Assembly (NCBI RefSeq): GCF_027943255.1 | Contig: NC_072893.1 | Coordinates: 95,177,784 to 95,241,783 of the forward strand | From: Anastrepha obliqua | Lineage: Eukaryota; Arthropoda; Insecta; Diptera; Tephritidae | Reading direction: 5' to 3' | DNA: 64,000 bases | Shown here: piece by piece, positions 48,085 to 58,816 of the stretch | Position numbering within the stretch: position 1 is the stretch's first letter | Layout of the letters: each line of letters begins with the position of its first letter | Position numbers and translations under genes: made by a program | Notes under the pieces: generated by a model | Seen by the model: only the letters and a program-made list of their open reading frames with translations | Database searches by the model: none | Told to the model about the DNA's origin: nothing

Positions 48085-48728
48085 AAAATCGTGTTTTAAT
48101 TTGCTCCTTGATGGAAAGAAATACCGTTCAAGCGAAGCAATGGCTTGAAAAGTATTGTGGGGACTCCGCTCCATCAGAAACAACAATAAAACGATGGCTT
48201 GCTGACTTTAACCGGTAACACCTGAAAACATCAAAACAATCCACAAAATCGTTTTGAATGATCGAAAAGTGAAGTTGCGTGAGTTAATTGAGATCGTAAA
48301 GATATCAAAAGAACGTGTTGGCTTTATACTCGTATTGCATGAACATTTGACTATGAGAAAGCTCTGTTCAAAGTAGATGCCGCGTTTGCTCACTTTCAAT
48401 ACAACGCACCGTGTCGCAAGTCAATCAAAACAATAGCAAAACTACATGAATTGAACTTCGAATTGCTCCTACATCCACCGTATGCACCAGATATGGCTTC
48501 CAGCGACTACTGGCTGTTCGCAGCCCTAAAAAAATGCTCTGTTATTGCTGAAACTGATGCCTATTTTGAGGCAAAAGATAAATCGTTCTACAAAAGTGGT
48601 ATTAAAATGTTAGAGCGGCGCTGAACTGATTGCGTTGCTTTTGATCGAAATTTTGATGAATAAAGCTAATTTTGAACAAAACAAAACGTGTTTTCTTTGT
48701 TGGACCCGGACTGTTCAGCCCATGTGTT
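48085..48728 (+). mobile_element. Mariner relic, irritans type, internally deleted
   Basis: Reads VQAKQWLEKYCGDSAPSETT, then in a new frame LNDRKVKLRELIEIVKISKE RVGFIL and HEHLTMRKLC as in irritans-type mariners. It then jumps past the first catalytic region to KSIKTIAKLHELNFELLLHP PYAPDMASSDYWLF (third aspartate). The right end GGACCCGGACTGTTCAGCC resembles the outer TIR of Himar-type elements. The left TIR was not identified. Confidence 0.65.
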
Positions 48729-48798
48729 ATATAAGGAAAGTAGTTCAGAAGAGTATACTTTGATACCAATGCCTTGACTTTTTAGGAGAATCACTTAA

Positions 48799-49530
48799 GG
48801 GGTAACACCACTGTAGAAATTTCAAAAAATTGATTTTTTTTTATAAGCTTAAAAAATTCTTTGAACCTTTTAAAAAACAGAACAAAAAGTTTTATACGTT
48901 ACCGAAGTCTATTTCATAAATATTTTAAGCTTTTAACCAAGCGTTAGTGACTGCTACCTAACGACTTCTCCAAATTTCCAAACTTTAAACGCGTTTTTCT
49001 CAAAACACGTTTTCTGAAATTGGCACGCAGCATAACTCAAACCATTTTAAATATTTTTAATCAGGTTTTTCACTACGTCTGTATAATAACCTTCTTAAGA
49101 GAAGAGCGTAGGGGATTTTCGATAGATTAATTTAAACGATTGTTATAATTATTTAAGTGCCGTTTTTTTAGTCCAAAATAGAGTTTTTTCCTTCAAATGC
49201 TAATTCCACAAAAATAAATATTTTTTAAATCCCCTACGTGTTTCTCTAGCTATTCTTATCTAGATTAAGAAAAAAAATGTTTCTTTGTTCCAGATTAAAA
49301 TTTGCACCCTCTGTGCTGCGTGCCGCGGAGCTCCTTCAAGAGAAACCACATTACAAAAATGTCTCTAATGCCGCCATTTTGTAAAATTTTTCGATCAAAC
49401 TTTGTAGTTTTGTATTTTAGTATATAAGTAATAACTTCCCAAATCAGAGTGATTGTTTCCCCTTTCCTTCTCTACAAAAAAATTCTTTAAAAATCGTGTT
49501 TATTTTACGCGTGTACAGTGGTGTTACCCC
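48799..49530. mobile_element. TTAA-flanked non-autonomous element, copy b (732 bp)
   Basis: TTAA at 48795-48798 and 49531-49534. TIR GGGGTAACACCACTGTA at the left, matched at the right by the inverse of GGGGTAACACCACTGTAC. An inner inverted repeat, CGTAGGGGATTT (49107-49118) and AAATCCCCTACG (49227-49238), encloses a 108-bp loop. No coding frame. TTAA target plus short TIRs fits a piggyBac-mobilised MITE; the transposase source is unknown. Confidence 0.75.
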
Positions 49531-49539
49531 TTAAGCTAC

Positions 49540-50170
49540 AATCAATTGATGATCCACACTTTTAAAACTGTATGGATGAGAATTTTGGTTTAATAATTAC
49601 AAAGTGGCGCAAAATTAATCACCTAATTATATTTTTGAATACTTTTTTTTACTAAATAAAAAATTTTTTGAGTAATGGAAATCTTTATTTTGATCTTTAC
49701 GCACTCCACCATTTGCCTGTTTGTATGATGCGGTAGGCTATTTAACAAGTGTCAAATATGATTGACTTACGACGCAATTTGCAAAATTAGAAATTAGAAA
49801 TAGAGTGATTAATTTTGGACTAGTTCTGAAAATATTATATTCATGACAATGCTTTGACTTTTTGGAAAAGTTTCTCAATTTATAAAAATAATTATTATAA
49901 AACCTGCTTGGATTATCCATCTAAATACTCGACTTATTTGGGAGTGATGTTATAAGGAAGTTCGATGACTTTTTATTAAAAAACATAACTATTATAATAA
50001 TAATCATACGACTATGAGAAATTCACTGGTAGTAATATGTCGCATCCGAACAGCTTATGATTTTTATGAAAAGGTTTTTCATGACAAAACACTCAGAGGA
50101 TTAGCTTCAATTATTATTTCTGAATCCAAAACCCACTGGCGATATGTTGCGCACAAACACACAATACTGC
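49540..50170. other. AT-rich stretch
   Basis: Nothing recognised. Confidence 0.4.
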
Positions 50171-50175
50171 TTATA

Positions 50176-51454
50176 TTGGGTAGTCGTAAAAGTCTTTTCG
50201 TATTTTGTCAATAGATGTCGTTGGAGTCATCTATCTCCAGTGCTACCAATCACATTGTGTCATATCATATGGTGTTAGAAAGGTGACATTTTAAGCTTCA
50301 TTTAACAAAAAAAAATTAAATTCGGAGGAGTTGAAAAAAAGTTATAGCTGTTCAAATATGAGTGAAAATAATGAAAAAATCGCTATATTTTGAAATTTTT
50401 GTATAAAAAAGAGAAGAATGCCACGCAAGCCACCAATGACATTTGTGAAGTTTACGGAGACGATGCTGTATCAGTTCGTGTAGCACAACAATGGTTCGTT
50501 CGCTTCCGTTCTGAAAAATTCGATGTGTAAGATGCACCTCGCTCCGGTCGACCTATCGTTGAAAAAGTCGATGAAATTATGGAAAAAATTGACCAAGACC
50601 GTCACATAAGCTGCCATGATATCGCCAAGGCACTAAACATTCATCATCAAACGGTTTTGAACCATTTAAAAAAGGCTGGTTTCAAAAAGAAGCTCGATGT
50701 TTGGGTACGACATGAATTGTCTGTAAAAAATTTAATGGACCGAATTAACATCTGCGATTCTTTGCTGAAACGAAATGAAATCGAACCATTTCTGAAGCGA
50801 ATGGTAACAGGAGACGAAAAGTGGATCAAATATGACAATAATGTGCGAAAAAGATCATGGTGCAAGGGTGGTGAAGCTCAACAAATGATCACAAAGCCAG
50901 GATTGACGCCTCGAAAGGTTATGCTGTGCGTTTAGTGGAATTGGAAAGGAATCATCCACTATGAGCTGCTCCAGCCTGCACGAACGATTGATTCTACACT
51001 TTACTGTCAACAACTGATGAGATTGAAGCAAGCAATCGAAAAAAAACGGCCAGAACTGATCAGCAGAAAGGGCGTCGTCTTCCATCAGGACAACGCTAGG
51101 CCACACAAATCTTTGATGTCTCGGCAAAAACTGGGAGAGCTTGGAAGTTTTGATGCATCCACCATATAACCCTGACCTTGCACCATCGGACTACTATTTG
51201 TTTCGGTCAATGCAGAACTCCCTTAATGGAGTAATGTTGGCTTCAAGAGAAGCCTGTGAAAATTACTTGTCGCAGTTTTTCGCCGAGAAACCACAAAAGT
51301 TTTATAGTGATGGAATAATGTCTCTAGAAGTAAAATGGCAAAAGGTTGTCGACCAAAATGGTACATATTTGGTTTAATAAAGTTCATTATAAATATAAAA
51401 AAATATGAGTCGAAGTTTGATTAGAAATACAAAAAGAGTTTTTCGACTACCCAA
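50176..51454 (+). mobile_element. Full-length mariner (DD34D), 1,279 bp
   Basis: TIRs TTGGGTAGTCG at both ends within a roughly 28-bp imperfect repeat; TA at 50174-50175 and 51455-51456. The transposase starts at 50358 (MSENNEKIAIF) and stops at codon 12; a frameshift follows. The best block 50579-50935 holds the helix-turn-helix, WVRHEL (usually WVPHEL) and the first aspartate in TGDEKWIKYDN. The second aspartate is in HQDNARPH, the third in PPYNPDLAPSDYYLF. Confidence 0.85.
50358..51377 (+). pseudogene. Mariner transposase with all three catalytic aspartates readable, several breaks
   Basis: Defects in order: stop at codon 12, a one-base shift into KKEKNATQATNDICEVYGDD, a stop after KFDV, a Trp-to-stop change at about 50933 (CV then stop, then WNWKG), and a small loss before EVLMHPPYNPD near 51130. 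The final frame runs to a natural stop at 51377. Roughly 335 codons are represented, near the family's 345. The overall pattern recalls mellifera-type mariners, but the subfamily is not assigned. Confidence 0.75.
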
Positions 51455-51834
51455 TATTTTGATATCATTGGTAATTGTATATTTTAAACGCTTTACAGCA
51501 ATTAGGTAATAGCGCAAAACTGTTTTGCCTTGGGTACCAGGTAGCATGGGAGTATCTGCATTCATCGGCAATTAATGATTTCAAAACAAAATCACATTGG
51601 CTTTTTTTGAATAAGGGAACGATTTGTATGTGAAAAAAAATCTTCATAACATTTTCGTTCGCAAAAAAAAAAAAAAACAAAGCCGTGGGAGCTGACGAAC
51701 AGCCGGCTGAGCTATTCAAACATGGCGGTAAGGAGCTGGTAAGTTGCATGCATCAGCTCTTATGCAAAATATGGTCGGATGGCTTCTAAATAACGCGTAT
51801 AAGGTTCTAGGGAGCATATCGTGTGAAAGCTTAA

Positions 51835-52584
51835 GGGGTTATATACCTTGTGTTTTTCAAAAAAATCAAAATAAATTTTATTTCTTTATCGTAAAGTACA
51901 ATCCCTTGAGAACATTTTCCAAAAATTTCATAGAGATCTGAGCAATAGATCGAAAGTTACAGCGTTTTAAATTGTGCGTCGTCACGGCCTGAGCGTACGG
52001 CCTCATGCGGCGCTTGAAACTTTAAACGCGATTATCTCAAAAACGTGTTTTTCCAAAAATGCTTTTGCGGTGGACGCGATTGCAAAAAAAGTATTCAACC
52101 GATTTTTATAATTTTTTTTTTAAATTGTTCGTAATTGATGTCGCCTCTTAGTGAACGATCAACTTTTTATGTATAAATTTTTATTTTGCAGATATGAATT
52201 TTTTAATGCCAATTTTAGGACTGTAGAAGTGGAGTTTTTTAAAAACATGTTCCTATTTTCACAAAAATCAAAATATTTAATATATTGATCGTTCACTAAG
52301 AAGATATAACCCTATACTAATGAAATCTTTTCGATTTTTTGATTTCAGTTGACTTGGTGGACTTGAATCGCGTCCACCGCAAGCCTCTTCCAAAAAAAGG
52401 GTCTTGGGGGAAAACGCCATAACTCCGCCATTTTTAAATATTTTTACACAAACAAAGCCTTTTTTTTCTTTAAACATTGTAATATCCAATAATAAAAACT
52501 TTTATACAATAAAATTATTGCTACATATCTTTAAAAAAAACCCAACTTTCGCTAATTTCACCGGACCACAAGGTATATAACCCC
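51835..52584. mobile_element. TTAA-flanked non-autonomous element, copy c (750 bp)
   Basis: TTAA at 51831-51834 and 52585-52588. TIR GGGGTTATATACCTTGTG is matched perfectly in inverse at 52567-52584. The inner inverted repeat CTTAGTGAACGATCAA (52147-52162) and its exact complement (52285-52300) enclose 122 bp. It splits the RTE-like LINE between CESL and the ATINQLIG region. No coding capacity. Confidence 0.8.
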
Positions 52585-52815
52585 TTAAGCCACCATCAAC
52601 CAACTGATTGGACCTTATCAGTATGGCTTTAGACCTGGAAAATCCAAAATCGACAAGATAGTCACACTCCGCCAACTCTTGGAAAAGACCCATGAAAGGA
52701 TAATCGACACACACCATATTTTCGTTGATTTTAAAGACGCATCCGACAGCACGAAAAGGAATTGCTTCTATGGCGCGATGTCTGAATTTCGTATCCCTGC
52801 GAAACTAATACGGCT

Positions 52816-53190
52816 ATGCAAAATGACAAAATGCTCAATATTAGTAACGCTGTTAGAATTGGGACGGACCTCTCCAAACGAGGTTTAAGACAGGGTGACT
52901 CGCTGTGGTGTGATTTCTTTAACCTGATGTTGGAGAGCATCGTACGAGCCGCAGAACTTAATCGCTCAGGCACAATATTTTATAAGAGCGTACAATTGCT
53001 GGCGTATGCCAATGATATTGACATCATCGGCCTTAACAACCGCGCTGTTAGTTCTGCCTTCTCCAAACTGGATAAAGAGGAAAAGCGAATGAATTTGGTG
53101 GTGAACGAGGACAAAACGAAGTACCTCCTGTCATCAAACAAACAGTCGGCGCACTCGCGCATCGGCACCCACGTCACTGTTGACAGCTAG
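52816..53190 (+). pseudogene. RTE-like RT catalytic segment
   Basis: A 124-codon frame with motif B (LRQGDSLWCDFF) and motif C, in which the first of the paired aspartates is Asn (YAND). That change alone would abolish polymerisation. Preceded by a frameshifted block with motif A (52679-52888) and followed by blocks at 53318-53503 and 53512-53778. Confidence 0.65.
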
Positions 53191-53930
53191 CATTTCGAGG
53201 TTGTAAGAGACTTCGTTTATTTAGGAACCAGCATTAGCACCGAGTAATAACGTCTGCCTTGAAATCCAACGTAGATTCTCTCTTTTCAACAAGTGCTACT
53301 TTGGACTAAGCAGGCAATTGAGTAGTAAAGACCTCTCTCGACGTACAAAACTAATACTCTATAAGGCTCTCATCATACCCGTCCTAACATATGGCGCAGA
53401 AGCGTGGACGATGACAACATCCGATGAAGCGACGCTTGGAGTGTTTGATAGAAAGATTCTGCGGAAGATTTTTGGACCTTTGCACGTTGGCAACGGCGAG
53501 TAACGCAGGCGATGTATGAGCTTTATGACGACATAGACATAGCGCAGCGAATAAAGATCCAGCGACTTCGTTGGCTGGGCCATGTCGTCCGACTGGAAAT
53601 ACACGCTCAGGCTCTGAAAGTATTCGATGCGGTACCAGCTTGTGGTAGCAGAGGGAGAAAAAGGCTTTCTCTGCGTTGGAAAAATCAGACCGAGAGAGAC
53701 TTGGCTTCTAACTGGAGCCGGTTAGCACGAGAAAGAGCCGACTGGCGCGCTTTGTTAAACTCGGTCAAAATCGCGTAAGCGGTTATCGCGTCAATCAAAA
53801 AGAAGAAGGTGTATGTATGCAGTGAATTTTTATACGTACATACCTACATACATATATAATTATTAGTTTACATATAATTATGCAGCGCAAATTTTTAAGA
53901 GTATCCTTAAATTAATTTTTGCTTTCACCG

Positions 53931-54146
53931 AGATTCGAACCAACGACCTCTCTGTGAATTCCGAATGGTAATCACGCACCAACCCATTCGGCTACGGCGG
54001 CCGAATATCATAAAAATATCTGCCGTTCGGAGTCGGCTTGAAACTGTAGGTCCCTCCATTTGTGGAACAACATCAAGACGCACACCACAAATAGGAGGAG
54101 GAGCTCGGCCAAACACCTAACAGAAGTGTACGCGCCAATTATTTAT
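53931..54146. mobile_element. SINE with inverted head
   Basis: 53931-54003 is the tRNA-like head in minus orientation (complement of CGAATCTCGGTGAAAGC, CATTCGGAATTCACAGAG, and the A box near 53984-53994). 54004-54146 is the tail in plus orientation (ATCTGCCGTTCGGAGTCGGC, CACCACAAATAGGAGGAGG, GTGTACGCGCCAATTATT). The central CCTCGGCAGG body is missing. Confidence 0.7.
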
Positions 54147-54149
54147 TTT

Positions 54150-54965
54150 TTTTTTTATCCTTAAATTCGCCTCAGACTGCCTAGCTCACTCGTAGCAACG
54201 TTGCGTTAACGGCTGTGTAACTACTTCTGGCTTATATTCATATGTACATGCATACATAAGTATTCTTACATATGTATGTATTTTATTAATAAAAGTGCAA
54301 ACACGAAATATCGTATATATGTATGTAAGTGTGAGCGTAAGAGTAAGAGTAAGTAGATAAATATATTTGCGTGTGCTGCATTCATTTTTAATTAAATTTC
54401 AAGCAAACTAATATATATGAATGTATGTATGTACATCTGTATATGCAGAAGGAACGTTACGATTTCTTTAAAAAACGAGCACCAGGAAATGAGATAAAAG
54501 TTGCGTGATAGGCATACAATACCTCGATAATAATAATGTAGCGACTTATACAAAGGCTAGCACTAGACTAAGCATACATACATAAATACGAGCACAAAAA
54601 ATACATCTAGGTACATACATATGTATATATAAGTATAAGTATATAAATTGTAACATATGAAAGCAATTTATTTAGAAGACAGAAGCTAAATAAATTCGAA
54701 ATAGTCTTTCGAGCTGCCAAAATCATGTGAAAAATGCAAAAAAAAAAATATATATAAACGAAATAAGCGAAGCATATATTTGTAGCGTCTAATATCGTTA
54801 TGTGTTTGTGTATACTGTGTATAGGTGTATATGTGTATTTATGTTAAGATAAATAAAATATTTTTTCTCTTCCGAGCAAGACAAACATTCCACTAAATCA
54901 GAAACATTTTGACAATTGACAAACAGGACATTCAATCCTACATAATAGGTATGCAGCGAAAATCT
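54150..54965. other. AT-rich stretch with simple repeats
   Basis: Dense CATA/TATGTA microsatellite-like sequence. No element or gene recognised. Confidence 0.45.
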
Positions 54966-54970
54966 CTTAC

Positions 54971-55087
54971 CAACAGCAACTCATCCACACCAGTGTGATC
55001 GCCAAGCGGAATTATCGAATGTAATGGTTTTGGATCTGATATTGGTTCCGTGGCAAATGCATAATTTCGATTAAAATTTCTCATAAA
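54971..55087 (-). CDS. Candidate internal host exon, 39 codons, phase 0
   Basis: On the minus strand an acceptor (CTTTCTATTACAG) is followed by an open block of exactly 117 bp, then the donor GTAAGAG after CTGTTG. The translation FMRNFNRNYAFATEPISDPK PLHSIIPLGDHTGVDELLL is non-repetitive and protein-like. I do not recognise it. It has the same strand and phase as the exon at 61160-61333, so the two could splice together. Its downstream partner is not identified: the exon pair at 31793-30983 does not obviously accept it. Confidence 0.55.
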
Positions 55088-55089
55088 CT

Positions 55090-55625
55090 GTAATAGAAAG
55101 AGCGAACAAAGGAAGAGCACAGAGAAAGAAAAGAAGAAATTGGGAGAAATAAGCTGGATGTAGTTTTTTATTGGTTATTAAAGATATTATTTATATACGA
55201 GGTGAGTAGATAAATAAATGTCTCAATGGCAGGGAATGGCTAATTTTTATGCGGAAAAGGGATAAGATAAAATAATAATAAATACAATTTTATGCATACA
55301 AAAATAAATGCTATATATCTTCTCTCAGTGGAACTGGTTTTATCATTCCAATATTCCCCAATTTTCCCTACCCTTCTGTGTATAAGTATTCTATGTTGGG
55401 TACTTCTCTTTTTGAAGCGAGTAATAAACATGTAAACAAAAATTTTCTTTGACCTTCCAAAGGAGGATGAAAGAGCACAGAAAAACTCTGCTTCACCTTC
55501 CAAGCTAGTAATGAGGGGGTGCTCGCAGAAAAATATCCCGCAAGCCTCCGAAAAGAGTAAGAAGAGACGACTACACAAACCTTTTTATTTACCTTCAAGC
55601 GACAACAAAGTGACCAAAATTATTA
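55090..55625. other. Intron-like stretch
   Basis: Follows the acceptor of the exon candidate. The minus-strand frame 55578-55240 lacks any recognisable feature. Confidence 0.35.
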
Positions 55626-55631
55626 ATATTA

Positions 55632-56749
55632 TTGGGAGGTTGAGTTAGTTTTAAAGATTTTTTCGAAGATTTGGGGCTTTATTGTGGAAAAACGGTACAA
55701 AATATTTTATTCGAAGTATTGGCCATCGCTAGCTACAACTTTCGCCCATCTTTCGGGCAATTTCCGGATGCCGTTTCTCCAAAATTCTGGCCGCTGCTTG
55801 GCTATCCATGACTCAACCCATATTTTGGTAGCCTCGTACGAGGAAAACCGCTGGTCCGCCAAATCGAGACTCATATGCCGGAACAAATGATAATCGGAGG
55901 GAGCTATGTCTGGACTATATGGCGGGTGGGGTAACATTTCCCAGCCAAGCGTTCCAAGGTATTTTTTGACAGGTTGAGCAGCATGCGGCCGAGCGTTGTC
56001 ATGTTGCAAAATAACCTTGTCGTGCCTTTTTACCGTTTCCGGCCGTTTTTCTTTCAATGCCCGGCTTAAACGCATCAATTGCAGTCGGTAACGATCCCCC
56101 GTGATTGTTTCGCCCAGTTGGAGCAGCTCAAAATATACGACGCCGACCTGATCCCATCCCAGAAATTCGCACGTAAAAAATCGCCGTTCGACGTCGCGCA
56201 GCTTCAACTCGTACGGGACCCAATGTCCTTGCTTTTGGATCATTCCCATCGCGTTTAGACGCTTGCAAACGGTTGATTTATCAACGCCCAATGATTCAGC
56301 AAGCTCTTCTTGGGTTTGGCACGAGTCCTCGTTTACCAATTCCCCCAATTCCGCGTCCTCGAACTTTTTGGGCTGGCCAAGACGCTCCTTGTCTTCGGTG
56401 TGAAAATCACCACTTTTGAATCGTCAAAACCAGTACTCACATGTTGAAATCGACGGAGTATGGTCTGGGTAGGCCTCCTGCAGCAATTCACGGGCTTGGG
56501 CTGTATTTTTTTTTCAAATTGAAGCAGAAAAGCAAAGCTTCCCGCAAATTGCGTTTCGACGGCACGAAAGTTGGCATACTCGGAGCACGAAAACACTGCG
56601 TTGTTTATACTTCAGCGAAATGACAGATACTGATAAACAAAGCTTAGGGATGAGGCTTTGTCATGAATATATATTCAGTATTGCCAACGCGATAAAGTGA
56701 TAAATAGCGCCATCTGTGTGTCACCTTTAAAACTAATTCAACCTCCCAA
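55632..56749 (-). mobile_element. Mariner (DD34D) with intact ends and internal deletion (1,118 bp)
   Basis: TIR TTGGGAGGTTGAGTTAGTTT at the left against the right-end inverse TTGGGAGGTTGAATTAGTTT, with one mismatch in about 25; TA at 55630-55631 and 56750-56751. The transposase is on minus. The N-terminal part is frameshifted (56596-56333); the main frame 56348-55707 is open for 213 codons. About 60 codons, including the first catalytic aspartate, are missing. Adding roughly 180 bp would restore the usual length of about 1.3 kb. Confidence 0.85.
55707..56348 (-). pseudogene. Mariner transposase lacking the first catalytic aspartate
   Basis: 213-codon open frame. The helix-turn-helix ELAESLGVDKSTVCKRLNAM is followed by HWVPYELKLRDVERRFFTCE and then, without the expected TGDEKW block, GWDQVGVVYFELLQLGETIT. 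The second aspartate is in LQHDNARPH and the third in PPYSPDIAPSDYHLF, with 34 residues between (DD34D). It ends SDGQYFE at the natural stop. An in-frame deletion removed the first acid while the rest stayed open. Confidence 0.8.
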
Positions 56750-56754
56750 TATTT

Positions 56755-57045
56755 TTACATACTTCCGAGATAACATCAGATTTGCAGTACTTAAAGTCTT
56801 GTTTGCACAATAATTCACAGAAATAATGAATTTCAGTTTATTTTCAGTATACTTTGATGCAAACGCAAGTTTTTTACTTTTTAAAGCTTTTCTCCGTATT
56901 TCCCTTAATCCGTAGGAATGATCCCTATTAAAAATATAATCCTTATTTACTTATCATCAAAACTTTGATCACCTGGTCACTTAAATTTACAACTAACTTA
57001 AATCGGTGGATCAGCTATCCTTCAGAAGGAGGAACAGCGCTCTAC
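56755..57045. other. Short AT-rich spacer
   Basis: Between two mariners. Nothing recognised. Confidence 0.4.
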
Positions 57046-57052
57046 AAACATA

Positions 57053-57684
57053 CCCCGTTGATTAAAAAAATTCCGAAATGTATTAAAAAAGATCCAAAAT
57101 ATTCTTCAAAAGTGAAATTATCGCCTTAAAAGTACTCCCCATCAATTGCAAACCACTTATGCCAGGATTTGATCCAGCGCTCGAAACATTTCTGGAGCAC
57201 TATTTTCGGTATAGCCATCAGAGCCGTTAAAACGCGTACCCCGTGGTGGTTTTTTAACTCGATGAAATAGAAAAATATCGCATGGAACCATATCAGATGA
57301 ATTCGATGGCTGTTTCGTTCTTGGTCAAAAATTCACGAATAATGATGGCACTGTGCGACGGTGCGTTCTCATAGTGGGAAATCCACGAGTTTTTTTCAAT
57401 ACATCCTTGCTTTTTCGACGAATTGCTTCACGCACGCGTCTCATAACACCCAAATAATAATCTTTATTAACTGTCTGACCTTCTGGCTAAAATTCGTGGT
57501 GTCATTGTAATCCATAAAAACCGTGAGCATCGCTTTCTTTTTTGATTAAAAACGACGTGTCGTACTGATAAACCCACGTCTCGTCATTCTCGATGGATCC
57601 CCGATCTCTTTTGAAGCGTTCATGCCACTCATAAACGGCTGGCGCCCTCTGGCGATTGTTCCGGGAACTTTTTGATCAAGGTGA
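57053..57684 (-). mobile_element. Internally deleted mariner relic (632 bp)
   Basis: TA at 57051-57052 and 57685-57686. The right TIR, TCACCTTGATCAAAAAGTTC in complement, matches the left end of 28229-28967. The left end, CCCCGTTGATTAAAAAAATT, is its eroded partner. Minus-strand text includes remnants of the LFxLKK-type C-terminus, a GHHEF-like block before SQTVNKDYYLGVM and the RVREAIRRK segment. Many stops. Same family as 28229. Confidence 0.6.
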
Positions 57685-57689
57685 TATAC

Positions 57690-58210
57690 CTGTATATTAG
57701 TTTAAACTTCAAAGACTCACACGCGTAACGCAATATCAATCAGAACACATACACCTACTTAGTTACCCAACAGTGATTCGTAATAAAATTAGATGTCAAA
57801 CTAATCCATTACTAACAAGCATTTAATTCAATTTCTCCATAGCGCTGGCGATTATGTGCTAAACAACTTTTGCATTGTGCATACAAATTTCCTTAATGCT
57901 TACAAGTAAGTATGTATGTATGTGCATATGCATTTATAAGCATTTTCATGACTGTGGCTTATTCACCGCAGCCAAAAGCACGCGGCTAAGCATTGAAGGA
58001 AATAGTTAGTAATGGCATGCAATATTGCATTGCATACATATGTATGTAATATAGTGCCTATTTTGCACACAGTTAACTACATACATACATATACATACAT
58101 ATGTTTAAGTGTGTAAGTGCCTGATAAGTATTTTTACCATATAATATTTGATTACGTTTCAAAAGTTTTGAGCGAGCAAACAGATCCATTTGAAAACATA
58201 GCTATATATA
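57690..58210. other. AT-rich stretch
   Basis: CATA simple repeats near 57905 and 58080. Nothing else recognised. Confidence 0.4.
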
Positions 58211-58427
58211 CATAGATGTAAAGGGTGATCAATTTAGAAGTATCCGATTTCAAATTGAAGTATTTAAAACAACGAAAACTCAAATTGATTGGTCAATCTT
58301 TATTATTTTTGTGTCGAAGTATTCATGTCATTTATTTTTTAAAGATAATCCCTTTCAAATGTTGGCCGCAAGTGCGCCGTAATTCGGCCAGCCGTAAACA
58401 CCAATTTTGAATGAGGAACGGAACACT

Positions 58428-58738
58428 AGACAGGGCTAGTTTACTGGGACAACAGCCCTTGGTCGGGAAAAATCCGAGTCACTCCGGTAACGTAGAACCG
58501 GCTGTTATGGGAATGAATACCTTCTTAACCTCCCGACCCCCGAATGCGCCGTTATCGGAGTCCAACCACCACCCATAGCAGACGAAGAACTCCAGCTACC
58601 CCGAGAGTCCCGCGTACCCTTGGTACAATTACGTTCTGGATATTGTAGCAGATTAAACTCCTACTTATCCAGAATTCAGTCTGACATACTAAACAGATGT
58701 CCTGCATGTGAAGGCACCCCGTACGATACCTTTTCACT
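58428..58738 (+). mobile_element. Repeat B head (inverted) joined to a LINE C-terminal fragment
   Basis: 58428-58516 is repeat B in the same orientation as at 17122. From 58517 the plus strand follows the LINE C-terminus of 945-1590 (the region of VIGVQPPPIAD, then VQLRSGYCSRLNSYLSRI-like and CPACEGTPYDT). It breaks off at 58738 before the tail. As at 945, the head is inverted relative to the sense LINE tail. Confidence 0.6.
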
Positions 58739-58816
58739 TCAGTGGTAACTTGGGAAACAAGCTCGCACGGGGCCATACTCGTATCAGGTGAATACGGTGC
58801 TTGCTTGATGGTATTT

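Larger units (their letters stand above)
51677..53790 (+). mobile_element. RTE-like LINE, RT domain to C-terminus, interrupted by a TTAA element
   Basis: Starts KAVGADEQPAELFKHGGKEL (51677-51830). The TTAA element 51835-52584 intervenes. The LINE then continues with QLIGPYQYGFRPGKSKIDK, HHIFVDFKDASDS (motif A), GLRQGDSLWCDFFN (motif B), LLAYANDIDIIG (motif C, with YADD changed to YAND) and NLVVNEDKTKYLL. The C-terminal part has RTKLILYKALIIPVLTYGAE AWTM and IQRLRWLGHVVRL. Four frame breaks. Features fit RTE-type RTs; the endonuclease is missing. Confidence 0.7.
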
